This document shows, one piece after another, positions 9,133 to 19,695 of a stretch of DNA of 64,000 nucleotides (within the stretch, counting starts at the first letter, position 1; each line of letters begins with the position of its first letter). The stretch comes from Yersinia nurmii. GTDB lineage: Bacteria; Pseudomonadota; Gammaproteobacteria; Enterobacterales; Enterobacteriaceae. The DNA is taken from the NCBI RefSeq assembly GCF_001112925.1, contig NZ_CPYD01000004.1, forward strand, positions 279,605 through 343,604, in the 5' to 3' direction. The notes beneath the pieces are model-generated. The model had not been told where the DNA came from, ran no database searches, and worked only from the letters and a program-made list of their open reading frames with translations. Position numbers and translations under genes: made by a program.

Positions 9133-9780
9133 ATGAAATACAGTTTAACCCCGTTAGAAGCCCGAGTAGTGGGCTGTTTGCTGGAAAAACAGGTGACAAC
9201 GCCGGAGCAGTATCCAATGTCTCTGAACGGCATTACTACCGCCTGTAACCAGAAAACCAACCGCGAGCCGGTGATGGAACTGTCCGAGAGCGAAGTGCAG
9301 CAAACGCTCGACCTGCTGACGAAAAAACACTTTATTCGTAGCCAAAGTCTGGTGAATAGCCGGGTAATGAAATATGAACACCGCTTTTGCAACTCGGAGT
9401 TCGGTAATCTGAAGTTTTCTTCTGCCGAGGTCGCGATAGTCACCACGTTACTGCTACGCGGCGCGCAAACGCCAGGAGAGTTGCGTACCCGCACCAATCG
9501 TATGCATGAATTCAGCGATGTGAGTGAGGTAGAGGCAACGTTGGAAAGGCTCGCTGCACGTGAGGACGGGCCTTTTGTGGTGCGTTTGCCTCGCGAACCA
9601 GGCAAGAGAGAAAGCCGCTATATGCATCTGTTTAGCGGTGAGATTGCCGCTGCGCCTGCGGACGAGCTGACAAATGAAGCGGTCAACGGCGCGCTGGAAA
9701 CCCGAATTACTCAACTGGAATATCAGGTAGCTGAACTGACTCGCCGTTTGGATGAAGTCATGACCCAGTTGGATGACTAA
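9133..9780 (+). CDS. yceH: YceH (DUF480) family protein
   Basis: 215 residues with two winged-helix domains (DUF480): [26 protein letters not shown] at the start split into short recognisable pieces such as [11 protein letters not shown], and a second repeat around [16 protein letters not shown]. The C-terminal [19 protein letters not shown] looks like a coiled coil. Function is unknown; a DNA-binding role is an inference from the fold. It sits between rimJ and mviM with 7 and 10 base gaps. Confidence 0.93.
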   Translation: MKYSLTPLEARVVGCLLEKQVTTPEQYPMSLNGITTACNQKTNREPVMELSESEVQQTLDLLTKKHFIRSQSLVNSRVMKYEHRFCNSEFGNLKFSSAEVAIVTTLLLRGAQTPGELRTRTNRMHEFSDVSEVEATLERLAAREDGPFVVRLPREPGKRESRYMHLFSGEIAAAPADELTNEAVNGALETRITQLEYQVAELTRRLDEVMTQLDD

Positions 9781-9790
9781 TAAGGTCACT

Positions 9791-10705
9791 ATGAAAAAAC
9801 TTCGCGTAGGTATGGTCGGGCTTGGCGGTATTGCGCAGAAAGCCTATTTACCCATTTTAAGCCGCGCCGACGACTGGACGCTGGTAGGCGCTTTTTCGCC
9901 CAACCAGGGCAAAGCTCAGCCGCTGTGTGACAGCTACCGAATACCGTATTTTTCCCGATTGAATGAGATCGCGACGGCCTGTGACGCGATTTTTGTTCAC
10001 AGCAGCACCGCCAGCCATTTTGAGGTGATCGGCGAGCTACTACGCGCTGGCGTTCACGTCTACGTGGATAAACCATTGGCCGAAACCGTGGAACAATCGG
10101 AACAGCTAATTGAACTAGCGGAAAAACAGGGCAAGGCACTGATGGTTGGCTTCAATCGCCGTTTTGCGCCGCTGTATCAGCAACTCAAGCGGGAAATGAT
10201 TCAGCCAGCTTCCCTGCGCATGGAAAAACACCGACAGGATAGCGTTGGCCCAAACGGCCTGGGGTTTACCCTGCTGGATGATTATTTGCACGTGCTGGAT
10301 ACTGTCCTGTGGCTGGGAGGCGAAAACGCCAACCTATTGGGAGGGCATATCGCCACTAATGACGCGGGGCAGATGCTGTATGCCGAACATTATTTTCAGG
10401 CCGGAAACTGCCTGATTACCAGCAGTATGCATCGGCGGGCGGGAACCCAGCGGGAAAGCGTACAGGCAGTGACGGAAGGGCATTGCTACCAGATAACCGA
10501 TATGCGGCGCTGGCAGCAGGAGTCTGCTGGCCAGATGTTCGAAACTCCGGCACCTGGCTGGCAAACAACGTTAGAACAGCGCGGGTTTGTCGGCGCGGTA
10601 CGTCATTTTATTGATTCCGTTAGCCATCAAACCCCAACGTTGATTTCCGGTGAACAGGCTATTAGCGCTCAGCGAAGGGTGGAAAAACTGCTGGAAAAGC
10701 GTTGA
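9791..10705 (+). CDS. mviM: Gfo/Idh/MocA-family oxidoreductase MviM
   Basis: 304 residues. The N-terminal NAD(P)-binding fold shows VGLGGIAQKAYLP, then the family EKP-type motif as DKPLAE, and a C-terminal alpha/beta domain. Substrate is unknown although the family oxidises or reduces sugars. ATG 9791 is chosen for its AAGGT ribosome site and match to the family start; an earlier in-frame ATG (9773) overlaps the yceH stop. It precedes murJ (mviN), as in E. coli. Confidence 0.93.
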   Translation: MKKLRVGMVGLGGIAQKAYLPILSRADDWTLVGAFSPNQGKAQPLCDSYRIPYFSRLNEIATACDAIFVHSSTASHFEVIGELLRAGVHVYVDKPLAETVEQSEQLIELAEKQGKALMVGFNRRFAPLYQQLKREMIQPASLRMEKHRQDSVGPNGLGFTLLDDYLHVLDTVLWLGGENANLLGGHIATNDAGQMLYAEHYFQAGNCLITSSMHRRAGTQRESVQAVTEGHCYQITDMRRWQQESAGQMFETPAPGWQTTLEQRGFVGAVRHFIDSVSHQTPTLISGEQAISAQRRVEKLLEKR

Positions 10706-10790
10706 GAGGCCCGCGAGGGCGCGAGATGCAGATTGTTACAACAAGCAGTGGCTATTAGTCGGCGGATACGTAGACTATTGTCATACTAAA

Positions 10791-10833
10791 AACCCGTCAT
10801 CGGGTTGAGCTGACGCCTGCTAATCGCAGGCGT
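10791..10833. other. Two adjacent hairpins between mviM and murJ
   Basis: AACCCG-TCAT-CGGGTT at 10791-10806 and ACGCCTGC-TAATC-GCAGGCGT at 10813-10833 stand back to back just upstream of murJ. Neither has a T-run, so they look like mRNA stems (processing or stability) more than terminators. Confidence 0.6.
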
Positions 10834-10866
10834 TGATATTTCCAGCGTAACGAATCAGAAAAATAT

Positions 10867-12402
10867 ATGAATTTACTTAAATCACTGGCTGCGGTCAGTT
10901 CGATGACCATGTTTTCGCGCGTGTTGGGCTTTGCCAGGGATGCGATTGTCGCGCGAATTTTTGGTGCCGGTATGGCTACCGATGCGTTTTTTGTCGCATT
11001 CAAATTGCCTAATCTGCTACGGCGTATTTTTGCTGAAGGGGCGTTCTCGCAGGCTTTCGTACCGATTCTGGCAGAATACAAAAGTCAGCAGGGGGAAGAG
11101 GCGACACGCACCTTTGTGGCTTATGTTTCCGGCCTGTTAACGCTGGTATTGGCTGTGGTCACGGTATTGGGGATGCTGGCTGCGCCTTGGGTGATTTACA
11201 TTACTGCCCCTGGTTTTACCGATACGCCGGATAAATTTGCTCTGACCTCTGCGCTGTTGCGCATTACTTTCCCGTATATCCTCTTGATCTCACTGGCCTC
11301 GCTGGTGGGTGCGATACTGAATACTTGGAACCGCTTCTCCATTCCGGCCTTTGCACCGACGTTATTGAACGTCAGTATGATCGGCTTCGCTTTGTTTGCC
11401 GCACCGTATTTCCATCCGCCGATTTTAGCTTTGGCCTGGGCAGTCGTTTTGGGCGGCGTATTGCAATTGGGCTATCAGCTGCCGCATTTGAAGAAAATCG
11501 GTATGCTGGTGTTGCCTCGTTTGGCGCTGCGCGACGCTGGCGTGTGGCGGGTGATGCGCCAGATGGGACCTGCAATTTTAGGGGTTTCCGTTAGCCAGAT
11601 ATCCCTGATCATCAATACCATTTTTGCTTCTTTTCTGGTGTCTGGTTCGGTTTCATGGATGTATTACGCCGATCGCTTGATGGAGTTTCCTTCTGGCGTG
11701 TTGGGCGTGGCGTTAGGCACTATTTTGTTGCCATCGCTGGCGAAAAGTTTCTCCAGCGGCAACCACGATGAGTATTCCCGCCTGATGGATTGGGGGCTGC
11801 GTCTGTGCTTCCTGCTGGCTATTCCCAGCGCGGTTGCCTTGGGTATTTTGGCCAAGCCGCTGGTGGTTTCCCTGTTCCAATACGGTAAATTCAATGCCTT
11901 TGATGCGGTAATGACCCAACGTGCATTGGTGGCCTATTCGGTTGGTTTAATTGGACTCATTGTGGTGAAGGTATTGGCGCCCGGCTTTTACTCTCGACAA
12001 AATATTAAAACACCAGTGAAAATTGCCATCGTCACTTTGATCATGACTCAGGTGATGAACCTGATGTTTATCGGGCCGTTGAAGCACGCGGGTTTATCTC
12101 TCTCTATTGGTTTGGGTGCCTGTTTGAACGCTAGCCTACTGTACTGGCAGTTGCGTAAACAGAAAATCTTCCAACCTCAGCCGGGTTGGGGGATATTTAT
12201 GACCAAACTGATTGTAGGCGTGGTTGCAATGTCCTCGGTGCTGGTTGGCATGTTGTGGCTGATGCCCGCTTGGGACGTCGGCGGCATGGCCTACCGACTG
12301 TTACGTCTGTTTGCGGTAGTGATGGCCGGCGTGGTGGCCTACTTTGGCGTTCTGGCGCTACTGGGCTTCAAACTGCGCGACTTTGCCCGCCGGGTTGCCT
12401 GA
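10867..12402 (+). CDS. murJ: Lipid II flippase MurJ
   Basis: 511 residues, 14 predicted helices, MOP superfamily. Flips lipid II across the inner membrane for peptidoglycan synthesis; essential in E. coli. The start [21 protein letters not shown], seen here in the first 21 residues as MNLLKSLA...SRVLGFARD, and the conserved arginines in that stretch and in [13 protein letters not shown] match E. coli MurJ closely. A strong terminator follows at 12482. In many relatives flagellar genes follow murJ; here a two-partner secretion locus does. Confidence 0.97.
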   Translation: MNLLKSLAAVSSMTMFSRVLGFARDAIVARIFGAGMATDAFFVAFKLPNLLRRIFAEGAFSQAFVPILAEYKSQQGEEATRTFVAYVSGLLTLVLAVVTVLGMLAAPWVIYITAPGFTDTPDKFALTSALLRITFPYILLISLASLVGAILNTWNRFSIPAFAPTLLNVSMIGFALFAAPYFHPPILALAWAVVLGGVLQLGYQLPHLKKIGMLVLPRLALRDAGVWRVMRQMGPAILGVSVSQISLIINTIFASFLVSGSVSWMYYADRLMEFPSGVLGVALGTILLPSLAKSFSSGNHDEYSRLMDWGLRLCFLLAIPSAVALGILAKPLVVSLFQYGKFNAFDAVMTQRALVAYSVGLIGLIVVKVLAPGFYSRQNIKTPVKIAIVTLIMTQVMNLMFIGPLKHAGLSLSIGLGACLNASLLYWQLRKQKIFQPQPGWGIFMTKLIVGVVAMSSVLVGMLWLMPAWDVGGMAYRLLRLFAVVMAGVVAYFGVLALLGFKLRDFARRVA

Positions 12403-12481
12403 TAACTAAACGGGAAAAATGCTCATATCATCTAGATGTGAAGCCCGATTTGTTATCGGTTATACATGAGATAGTCACCTC

Positions 12482-12517
12482 CACCCTGTTAGCGGTACGC
12501 TGACAGGGTGTTTTTTT
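12482..12517 (+). terminator. Rho-independent terminator of murJ
   Basis: CACCCTGT pairs with ACAGGGTG, extended inside by AGCG/CGCT, and is followed by seven T (12511-12517). Confidence 0.93.
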
Positions 12518-12941
12518 ATATCTCATGAGATCAATATCTCAGTTTTATTATCCGCACTACAAAATCCCTCAAAAATTCTTTTATATTAATTATCACCATT
12601 ATTTTTAGATCAATCCTTGTGAGATTAGTCATTAAAGCTAATATTTTTCTGATTCATGCCGATAAGTGTATTAAGACGGGGTTTTCTGGATTATTTAATA
12701 TTTCATAAGAATCTTCTGAATGATGATATTCATTACTAACGCTGTGCATATTAATTTGACTTAGTGTTGAAAAATAATTGATTTATTTACTGGTTTAATA
12801 ACATTCTGATTGCGTTTAAGTTTGGCTGAATAACAGTGATATAACCGTTTGCGTCTCGCTGGATTCAGGGTTTAGTCAATTTAGAATGAAATATATTCAC
12901 ATATATTTAACTCAAGGATGAGTAGGGCTGGTTATTTACTC

Positions 12942-12957
12942 AATAGCCTAGGCTATT
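12942..12957. promoter_or_regulatory. 16-bp perfect palindrome before tpsB
   Basis: AATAGCCTAGGCTATT is its own reverse complement. It ends 16 bases before the ATG at 12974 and 7 bases before the ATG at 12965. It could bind a dimeric regulator or fold in the mRNA close to the ribosome site. Confidence 0.6.
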
Positions 12958-12973
12958 CCTCATAATGGAATCT

Positions 12974-14665
12974 ATGATAAAAAGAATCGGACTCTATTTT
13001 CTGCTCGTCAGTAGCCCCGTTCAGGCAGCTACTCAGCCCATCATGGGGAATTTTTTACCGCTAGGTGAAAGCGAAGCGCGCCGTTCATTGCAGAACAGCG
13101 CCCGTGAGGTTAATGAGCTAATGGAACAGCGTCGCTATCAACAATTGCGCCAACCTAAGGCGATTGAAGAGGATGTGATTCCTGCCCAGGTGGCGTTGCC
13201 AGAATCCGATCGTTGTCTGGCGATAAACGGTGTTTATTTACAGGGAATCACCCTTTTAGGGGTAGGTGAACTGAATAAACTGACTGCTTTACCTTCAGAT
13301 TGCATTACCAGTAATGATATCAATCGCCTGACTCATGAATTAACCCGTCTCTATGTCAGGCAGGGTTATATCACCGCTCGCGTGAATTTTGTTCCGCTGA
13401 ATACTGACGGTGAATTAGGCATCAATGTTATTGAGGGAGTGGTAGAGAAAATAGAAGGGGGCGATCATTGGGTGAATAGCCGATTATTATTCCCTGATGT
13501 TGTAGGTAAACCGCTCAAATTATCGCAGCTTGATCAAGGCTTAGATCAAGCCAATCGATTGCAATCCAATCAGACGAAATTAGATATTTTACCGGGGAAG
13601 AGTACCGGCGGTTCTATTATTCGTTTAAACAATACCCATAAAAAGCCTTGGTTGCTGACAGGAACGTTGGATAACTATGGTCAGAAAAATACCGGAAAGT
13701 GGTTGGTCCGTACTACCGCCAGCGTTGATAGTCCGTTTGGTTTATCTGACTTTGTTAGCATGAACATCAGCAGTACGATCAAAGATGAATCGCGTCATCA
13801 TAATCGGGCTTATACCTTTCTTTATTCTTTGCCCTACGGAGCCTGGACGTTCAGCAGTTTTGCCAGTTATTCCGAATACTTGAATTACCAGCGCTTACCG
13901 CTCAATACCGTGAAACTGGATGGCAATACCCAGCAGTATGGTGGGCGCGCAGATTATATGTTTTATCGTGACCAAGAGCAGATCGATTCCCTGAATGCGC
14001 AGCTGACCTATAAGAATGTGAATAACTACCTTGAGTCTTCCCGTTTAGGTATCAGCAGTACCACCCTGACGGTATTGGAGTTGGGGGCCAATCATTTGCA
14101 AATTCTTCCGCGCGGCGTGATCAGCCTGAATGCCAGCGTTGAACGGGGACTCAGTTGGTTTGGTGCGGATAAAGCCAGTTCGCATTGGGCGGCCAACTAC
14201 CCTGACCCTCAATTTACCAAAGCGAAGATGTTTGCCACTCTCAGCCAGCGTTTTAGCCTGTGGGAGCAGCCTTACCAACTTACTCATTTGTTTTACGGCC
14301 AGTACAGTCGCGATCCCTTGCCTGGGGTCGAATGGCTAAGCCTGACCGATAGCAGCGCGGTGCGTGGTTTTAGCCGCAACACCCTTTCGGCGGATAACGG
14401 CTGGTATCTGCAAAATACATTGTCACGACCGATCACACTCGGTAATGCTAGCTTGACGCCGCGCATAGGCGTTGACGTAGGGCGTGTTCAAGCCCATCGC
14501 GATGCCGTTGGCTGGCAGAGCAATATGGGGCTGAGTGCCGGTGTTTCCTTCAAATATTCGCAGGCGGTGATTGATTTGGATGTGAGCCGAGGATGGCTAC
14601 TTTCCGATCAAAAAAGTCCCACCGACCCGATTCAGGTGTTAGCTCGCCTGAGCTACAGCTTTTAG
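12974..14665 (+). CDS. TpsB outer-membrane transporter, ShlB/FhaC/HecB family
   Basis: 563 residues. Signal peptide (1-18, SPVQA-ATQ), a periplasmic POTRA region with two cysteines (in SDRCLAING and LPSDCITSN, likely a disulfide), and a 16-stranded beta barrel ending in phenylalanine (LARLSYSF). The family signature VRGF, at the tip of loop L6, is at 463-466. It secretes and, in the ShlB branch, activates its partner exoprotein encoded 70 bases downstream. ATG 12974 is preferred because TGGAATCT precedes it; ATG 12965 adds three residues and has no ribosome site. Confidence 0.93.
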   Translation: MIKRIGLYFLLVSSPVQAATQPIMGNFLPLGESEARRSLQNSAREVNELMEQRRYQQLRQPKAIEEDVIPAQVALPESDRCLAINGVYLQGITLLGVGELNKLTALPSDCITSNDINRLTHELTRLYVRQGYITARVNFVPLNTDGELGINVIEGVVEKIEGGDHWVNSRLLFPDVVGKPLKLSQLDQGLDQANRLQSNQTKLDILPGKSTGGSIIRLNNTHKKPWLLTGTLDNYGQKNTGKWLVRTTASVDSPFGLSDFVSMNISSTIKDESRHHNRAYTFLYSLPYGAWTFSSFASYSEYLNYQRLPLNTVKLDGNTQQYGGRADYMFYRDQEQIDSLNAQLTYKNVNNYLESSRLGISSTTLTVLELGANHLQILPRGVISLNASVERGLSWFGADKASSHWAANYPDPQFTKAKMFATLSQRFSLWEQPYQLTHLFYGQYSRDPLPGVEWLSLTDSSAVRGFSRNTLSADNGWYLQNTLSRPITLGNASLTPRIGVDVGRVQAHRDAVGWQSNMGLSAGVSFKYSQAVIDLDVSRGWLLSDQKSPTDPIQVLARLSYSF

Positions 14666-14735
14666 CTGACTTTCCATTCGTCAGTGTTGCAGTGCTTTTA
14701 CCTTTCAATGAATGGAAATATTTGGAGACACATGG

Positions 14736-17700
14736 ATGAAAAAAAGTAAGTTCCGCCTTTCCCCTTCAGGAAAGCTTGCCGCGTCGCTGGCGATTATCAT
14801 TGCCTCGCTAACCACAACTCAGGCAGCAGATATTATCGGTGCGGGCGATGCCGGGCATAATCCGGGCATCAGTCAGGCGGCAAACGGTGCGGCGGTGGTG
14901 AATATCGTCACTCCGAACGCCTCGGGCCTGTCTCATAACCAATATCAGGATTTCAACGTTAACAAACCGGGTGCGGTGTTGAATAACGCCTTGATCGACG
15001 GACAATCTCAGTTAGCCGGTCAGCTGAATGCTAACCCCAACCTGAACGGACAGGCCGCCAACGTCATTTTGAACGAGGTCATTAGCCGCAATCCATCGTT
15101 ATTACTGGGTAAACAGGAAATATTCGGTATGGCGGCAGATTATGTGCTGGCTAACCCGAACGGTATTGCCTGTGATGGCTGCGGGTTCATCAACACTAAT
15201 CGCTCCGCTTTAGTAGTGGGAAACCCGCTGCTTGAAAAAGGAGCCTTAACCGGTTTCAACACATTCGGCAATGATAATACGTTGAGCATTCGCTCCGGCG
15301 GATTACAGGCCAACAGTGTGTTGGATCTGATCGCGCCCAAAATTGACAGTCGCGGCAAAGTGATTGCCACGCAACAAATTAACGCGCTCAGTGGCCACAA
15401 TCAAACTGGGGCCGACGGCAGTTTAGTCCGAGCGGAGGATGTCCCGAACAGTAGTCTGGACAGCTACTATCTCGGCAGTATGCAGGCGGGTCGTATTCGC
15501 CTGGTGAATACTGCTGTGGGCAGCGGCGTAAATCTGGCCGGAGAATTCACCGGGTTGGATGGCATTGAGGTGCGCTCTCAGGGCAATCTGGGCTTACAGG
15601 CAGCGAATCTGCGCGGCGGCGATATCGGTCTGCAGGGGAAAAATATCGATGCTCAAGGTGTCGTGAAAAACAGCAGTACGAATCGTGACGGCAGTGAGAA
15701 TTACAACAGCACCTGGAGCGGCCAGTACGTTAATGATCGTAGTACCACGCAACGATTACAGCGTACGGTGCTAACCGGCAAAAATATCACGCTGAACGCC
15801 AGCGATCGTAACCGACTGACGGCGACAGATATTCAAGGGGATAATATCACCCTGCAAGGTGGCGAACTGACGCTAGACGGGCAGATGCTTACCCAGACTC
15901 AGGGCCATACGCATAATCAGGATAAGTTAACCTGGCGGCACAATGTCACAACGGAAAGCGAACAGCGTCAGCAGATCGGTACTTCGGTCAAAGCGCGTGA
16001 GAACGCGACTCTGAAGGCCACCGGCGGCGATATTCAGTTGAAAGGCAGCAGCGTGGAGGCGGGTAAAAATCTGGCACTCAACGCTACCGGCGACATTCAG
16101 CTGACGGGTTTGGTGGAGCAGAAAACATCAACTGAAACCGGCTATCGTAAAAATCATACTGCCAGCTTACTGACGGGAAACTGGCAGGAAAGCAGCGAAA
16201 GTGAAAGTCTGAAGAAAAGCCAATTGCGAGCTGGCGATAATCTGGGACTAACGGCGGGCAACACGGTGGTCACTCATGCAGGCCATGTGCAAGCCGGTAA
16301 AGATTTGCTGGTCACAGCGGAAAAGGTGCAGATTGGCGTGCAGAAAACCGCCAATAGCAAAATTCAGAAAGATAACAAAACGGCCTGGGGCGGAATTGGC
16401 GGCGGTGATAATAAAGACAATGCCAATTTACAAGAAATCAGTCAGGCTTCAGAGCTGACGGCAGGCGGTAAACTGCTGGTGTCCGGTAATCAAGGCGTCA
16501 CGATTACTGGGAGTAAAGTGCAGGGGACACAGGGCGGTTTTGTGCAAACCCTACACGGCGATTTGGTGATTGATAATGCCGTGAGTACCACGACCGATAA
16601 AGTGAATAGCCGCACAGGAACCGTATTCAACATTACCAACGGTTCGCAAAAAACCAATAACTCCACGCAGCAGTCTGTAGGTAGTGAGCTGAAATCTGAT
16701 GCGGATTTAAAACTGTTCAGCCAGCAGGATATTACCGTGGTAGGCAGTTTGGTCAAAAGCGCGGGCGAGCTGGGCATTGATGCACTGGGTGATGTCAATG
16801 TGAAAGCAGCCGAGCTGCAACACAAAATCGATGAAGAGAAAACCGCTTTAAGCCTGAAAGGCCACGCGGAGAAAACCGGAGATAAACAATATCGCGCTGG
16901 CGTCAATCTGGATCACACTCGCGATACCGAAAATACCGAACGCACTGAAAACAAAGCTTCAACCCTGAGCGGCGGGAGTGTGACATTAGCAGCGGGTAAA
17001 GATGTAACTTTCACCGGCTCTCAGCTGGTCGCCCATCACGGCGATGCCAAAATAAGCGGCAACAATGTCGCCTTTACCACCGCGGAAGATCAAACCATCG
17101 GTGAAAGCAGCCACGCCAAAACCGGCGGCGGTTTCTATTACGTGGGCGGGATGGATAAAGCCGGCAGTGGTATTCAGGTGGGGCATGAAAGCAGCAAAAC
17201 GCACAGTGATAGCAGCAAAGCGCTGGTTTCTGGGACTCAGGTCAGCGGAGATTTGGTGATTGCGGCTAAGGGTGACTTGACGCATCAAGGTACCCAGCAA
17301 CAGGTGGGCGGGAAGTATCAGGTTGAGGCCGAGAATGTTCACAATCTGGCGGCTAAAAATAGCGAAAACAGCACAACAACTACGTTAAAAGTGGGCGTTG
17401 ATATCGGTGCAAACGTCGATTACAGCGCCATTACTCGCCCGCTGGAGCGCGCGGGTGGCAAAGTTGCTAGCCTAGATGCTGGCGGTACGCTTAATGATAT
17501 CGGCGGAATAGGTGCGCCGAACGTCGGTATTGATGTTAACGCCAGCGGTAGCAGCAGCGATGTGCGTAAAAACAGCGAGCAAGCGGTAGTGAATACGGTG
17601 ACTGCGGGTGACATTTCGATCAAGGCTAGTGGGGCAATCCGCGATCAGGGAACGCAATACAAAGCGAATCAGGGCGGCGTCAACCTAGATGCGGAAAGTC

Positions 17701-19613
17701 ATAGCTACGAAGCCGCGGTGAATCACGATCAGACTGTTAGCCGTGAAACGAATGGCAGCGCCGGTGTGCGGGTTTACACCACGACCGGTAGCGATGTGGC
17801 CGTGGATGCTAAAGGTCAGGGCGGTACGACTCGCAGCGATAAAACCCATGATCAAGCCGTTGCCGGTAGCATCAGCGCGGTAGACGGTATCACGATTCGG
17901 GTTAAAGACGATGCGCGCTATACCGGAACCGCTCTCGATGCTGGAAAAGGTAAAGTCAACGTTAATGCCGGTGGCGATATAGCTTTTGAGCAGGCGACCG
18001 ACCGTGAAACCGAGAATCATAGCGGCTTCAACGTGAAGGCTTCTGGAAAAGGGGGGGTCACCGCCGATAGCAAAAGTTTCGGCGGCGGTTTGGGCGGCGA
18101 CTATGACAAAGGGGAAAGCAAGACTTCTCACGCTAATGTGAGCCAATTACAGGGCCAGCAAGGCGTAGAATTGAATGCCGGACAGGATTTAACGCTGCAA
18201 GGCAGTCAGATCGGCAGCAAAGATCGACCGGTGGGCGATGTAACGCTGAATGGGAATAAGGTTGACTTGCAGGCCGCACAGTCCAGCCATTGGGAGAAAA
18301 GCACTAAGTTCTCCGGCAATCTGGACGCCGGTGGTAGCAAAGGGGAAACCGATAAAAAAACCAGCGCTGGCGGTAACTTCGGCTTTGCCGCAGATTACGC
18401 CAAAGTCGATCAATCGGCCACCGATGCCCAAGGTGGTGGTATCACTAGTAGCGGCAACCTACACATTCAGGCCAACGGTGATAATGAGCAAGCTATTCAC
18501 TTGCAAGGTACACAGGTGAGCAGCAAAAATACCGTTTTGAACGCGGATAATGGCGGAATTGTGCTGGAATCCGCGAAAAGCGGAGAGCACAAAGATAACT
18601 GGAATCTGGGAGGCAAAGCCAACGGTAAACTCGGTCAAAGTTTCGGTAAGGATGAGCAGGGTGTAGTAGACAGCGCCAGCGAGAAGAAAACCCACACGGC
18701 GGGCATCGGTGCGACCTTCGGTCTTGATCGTAAACAGGCGGGCACTCAGCAAAATACGCAGATTGCGACCGGCGATCTGAGCTTCTCCAGCGATGCGGAT
18801 ACGGTTCTGGCCGGGGCGAAGGTCAAAGCGGATAAAGTGGACGGTAGCGTGGGCGGGGATTTGCGTATTGAAAGCCGCAGAGACACCGAACAAAGTCTGA
18901 AAGTTGGCGTTGACGTTGGATTAAGTCATACCAACGATCCGAATAGCAGCGTGGTTTCCAAAGTTTCTAAAGTCGGTACGCCACGTTATGCGGGTAAAGT
19001 GAAAGAAACGCTGGAAGGTGGTGCTAACAAAGTCTTCGATAAAGCCGAAGAGAAATATAACCAAACCGCTCGCGGCCTGGACAGCAAACAAGATACCACC
19101 AACGGCGTCAGCTTCAGTAGATCTGATGAAAAAGTGACCTTGCCAGAAACGCTCGCCAATGAGAAAGAGGGCAGCGCGCTGTGGGATAAAGGTGCACGTA
19201 AAGCGGGCAATGCGGCCAAAGATAGTCTGTTAGGCCCGGCAGGGCGTGATGGGCACTTTAAGGTCACCGCCGATGTGGTGAAAAACGATGCCGTTGGTGA
19301 ACAAACTGCGCTAAGTGGCAAGCAAGGCGTTAACCTAACCGTACAGGGTAAAACTCAGCTGATCGGCGGCCAGATCGGTAGCCAGAAAGGGCAAGTTGAC
19401 CTGAACAGCGGCGGTCTTGAGCAAAGTGATATGAACGGCAAACGCTATCACGGCGGCGGCAGCGCCGATGTGGCAGCCACCGTAGGCAGCCTGTTGAGCG
19501 GTAGCACCAAAGATATCCTCTCTGGGGATTCACCGTTTATTAAAGTGGATAAAGGGACAACTGAGGTTAGCGACGCTCGCGGCGCGATTATCAGCCATAA
19601 AACGGTTAAATAA
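14736..19613 (+). CDS. TpsA exoprotein, ShlA/HpmA/HecA-type hemolysin or adhesin
   Basis: 1625 residues. Long signal peptide (cleaved near TTQA-ADI), then the TPS secretion domain with NPNL (100-103), NPNGI (140-144) and a CxxC pair (146 and 149, the only cysteines in the protein), as in the Proteus HpmA and Serratia ShlA cytolysins. The remainder is a right-handed beta-helix of repeated GD/GN..L.A turns rich in Gly, Asn, Asp and Ser. Length is close to ShlA (about 1608). No VENN motif, toxin-like C-terminal domain or immunity gene is seen, so it is not a CdiA. ATG 14736 has GGAG at 14723. Confidence 0.92.
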   Translation: MKKSKFRLSPSGKLAASLAIIIASLTTTQAADIIGAGDAGHNPGISQAANGAAVVNIVTPNASGLSHNQYQDFNVNKPGAVLNNALIDGQSQLAGQLNANPNLNGQAANVILNEVISRNPSLLLGKQEIFGMAADYVLANPNGIACDGCGFINTNRSALVVGNPLLEKGALTGFNTFGNDNTLSIRSGGLQANSVLDLIAPKIDSRGKVIATQQINALSGHNQTGADGSLVRAEDVPNSSLDSYYLGSMQAGRIRLVNTAVGSGVNLAGEFTGLDGIEVRSQGNLGLQAANLRGGDIGLQGKNIDAQGVVKNSSTNRDGSENYNSTWSGQYVNDRSTTQRLQRTVLTGKNITLNASDRNRLTATDIQGDNITLQGGELTLDGQMLTQTQGHTHNQDKLTWRHNVTTESEQRQQIGTSVKARENATLKATGGDIQLKGSSVEAGKNLALNATGDIQLTGLVEQKTSTETGYRKNHTASLLTGNWQESSESESLKKSQLRAGDNLGLTAGNTVVTHAGHVQAGKDLLVTAEKVQIGVQKTANSKIQKDNKTAWGGIGGGDNKDNANLQEISQASELTAGGKLLVSGNQGVTITGSKVQGTQGGFVQTLHGDLVIDNAVSTTTDKVNSRTGTVFNITNGSQKTNNSTQQSVGSELKSDADLKLFSQQDITVVGSLVKSAGELGIDALGDVNVKAAELQHKIDEEKTALSLKGHAEKTGDKQYRAGVNLDHTRDTENTERTENKASTLSGGSVTLAAGKDVTFTGSQLVAHHGDAKISGNNVAFTTAEDQTIGESSHAKTGGGFYYVGGMDKAGSGIQVGHESSKTHSDSSKALVSGTQVSGDLVIAAKGDLTHQGTQQQVGGKYQVEAENVHNLAAKNSENSTTTTLKVGVDIGANVDYSAITRPLERAGGKVASLDAGGTLNDIGGIGAPNVGIDVNASGSSSDVRKNSEQAVVNTVTAGDISIKASGAIRDQGTQYKANQGGVNLDAESHSYEAAVNHDQTVSRETNGSAGVRVYTTTGSDVAVDAKGQGGTTRSDKTHDQAVAGSISAVDGITIRVKDDARYTGTALDAGKGKVNVNAGGDIAFEQATDRETENHSGFNVKASGKGGVTADSKSFGGGLGGDYDKGESKTSHANVSQLQGQQGVELNAGQDLTLQGSQIGSKDRPVGDVTLNGNKVDLQAAQSSHWEKSTKFSGNLDAGGSKGETDKKTSAGGNFGFAADYAKVDQSATDAQGGGITSSGNLHIQANGDNEQAIHLQGTQVSSKNTVLNADNGGIVLESAKSGEHKDNWNLGGKANGKLGQSFGKDEQGVVDSASEKKTHTAGIGATFGLDRKQAGTQQNTQIATGDLSFSSDADTVLAGAKVKADKVDGSVGGDLRIESRRDTEQSLKVGVDVGLSHTNDPNSSVVSKVSKVGTPRYAGKVKETLEGGANKVFDKAEEKYNQTARGLDSKQDTTNGVSFSRSDEKVTLPETLANEKEGSALWDKGARKAGNAAKDSLLGPAGRDGHFKVTADVVKNDAVGEQTALSGKQGVNLTVQGKTQLIGGQIGSQKGQVDLNSGGLEQSDMNGKRYHGGGSADVAATVGSLLSGSTKDILSGDSPFIKVDKGTTEVSDARGAIISHKTVK

Positions 19614-19654
19614 GCGGGAGCTATAAGAGATTATTCTCTTTAAAGCTGATAAAT

Positions 19655-19695
19655 AATAGCCCACGCTAACGGAGTCATTCGTTAAGTGGGCTATT
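19655..19695. terminator. Bidirectional terminator between tpsA and argS
   Basis: AATAGCCCAC pairs with GTGGGCTATT, extended by AACG/CGTT inside. TTTCTATT follows on the plus strand and ATTATTTAT on the minus strand. It sits between convergent tpsA and argS. Confidence 0.8.

Larger units (their letters stand above)
12403..12973. other. AT-rich promoter region of the two-partner secretion locus
   Basis: Holds the murJ terminator (12482-12517), then about 450 strongly AT-rich bases with many TATTAAT-like runs and no ORF I can support. It ends in a 16-base palindrome (12942-12957) beside the first start codon. AT-richness of this sort is typical of H-NS-silenced, horizontally acquired genes; that is inference. 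Confidence 0.6.

Noticed and set aside
16490..16906. Minus-strand frame of 138 codons inside tpsA
   Set aside because: Antisense shadow produced by the repetitive codon use of tpsA.
14736..19613. TpsA as a CdiA-type contact-dependent inhibition toxin
   Set aside because: No VENN motif, no toxin-like C-terminal domain, no small immunity gene downstream; a terminator and argS follow at once.
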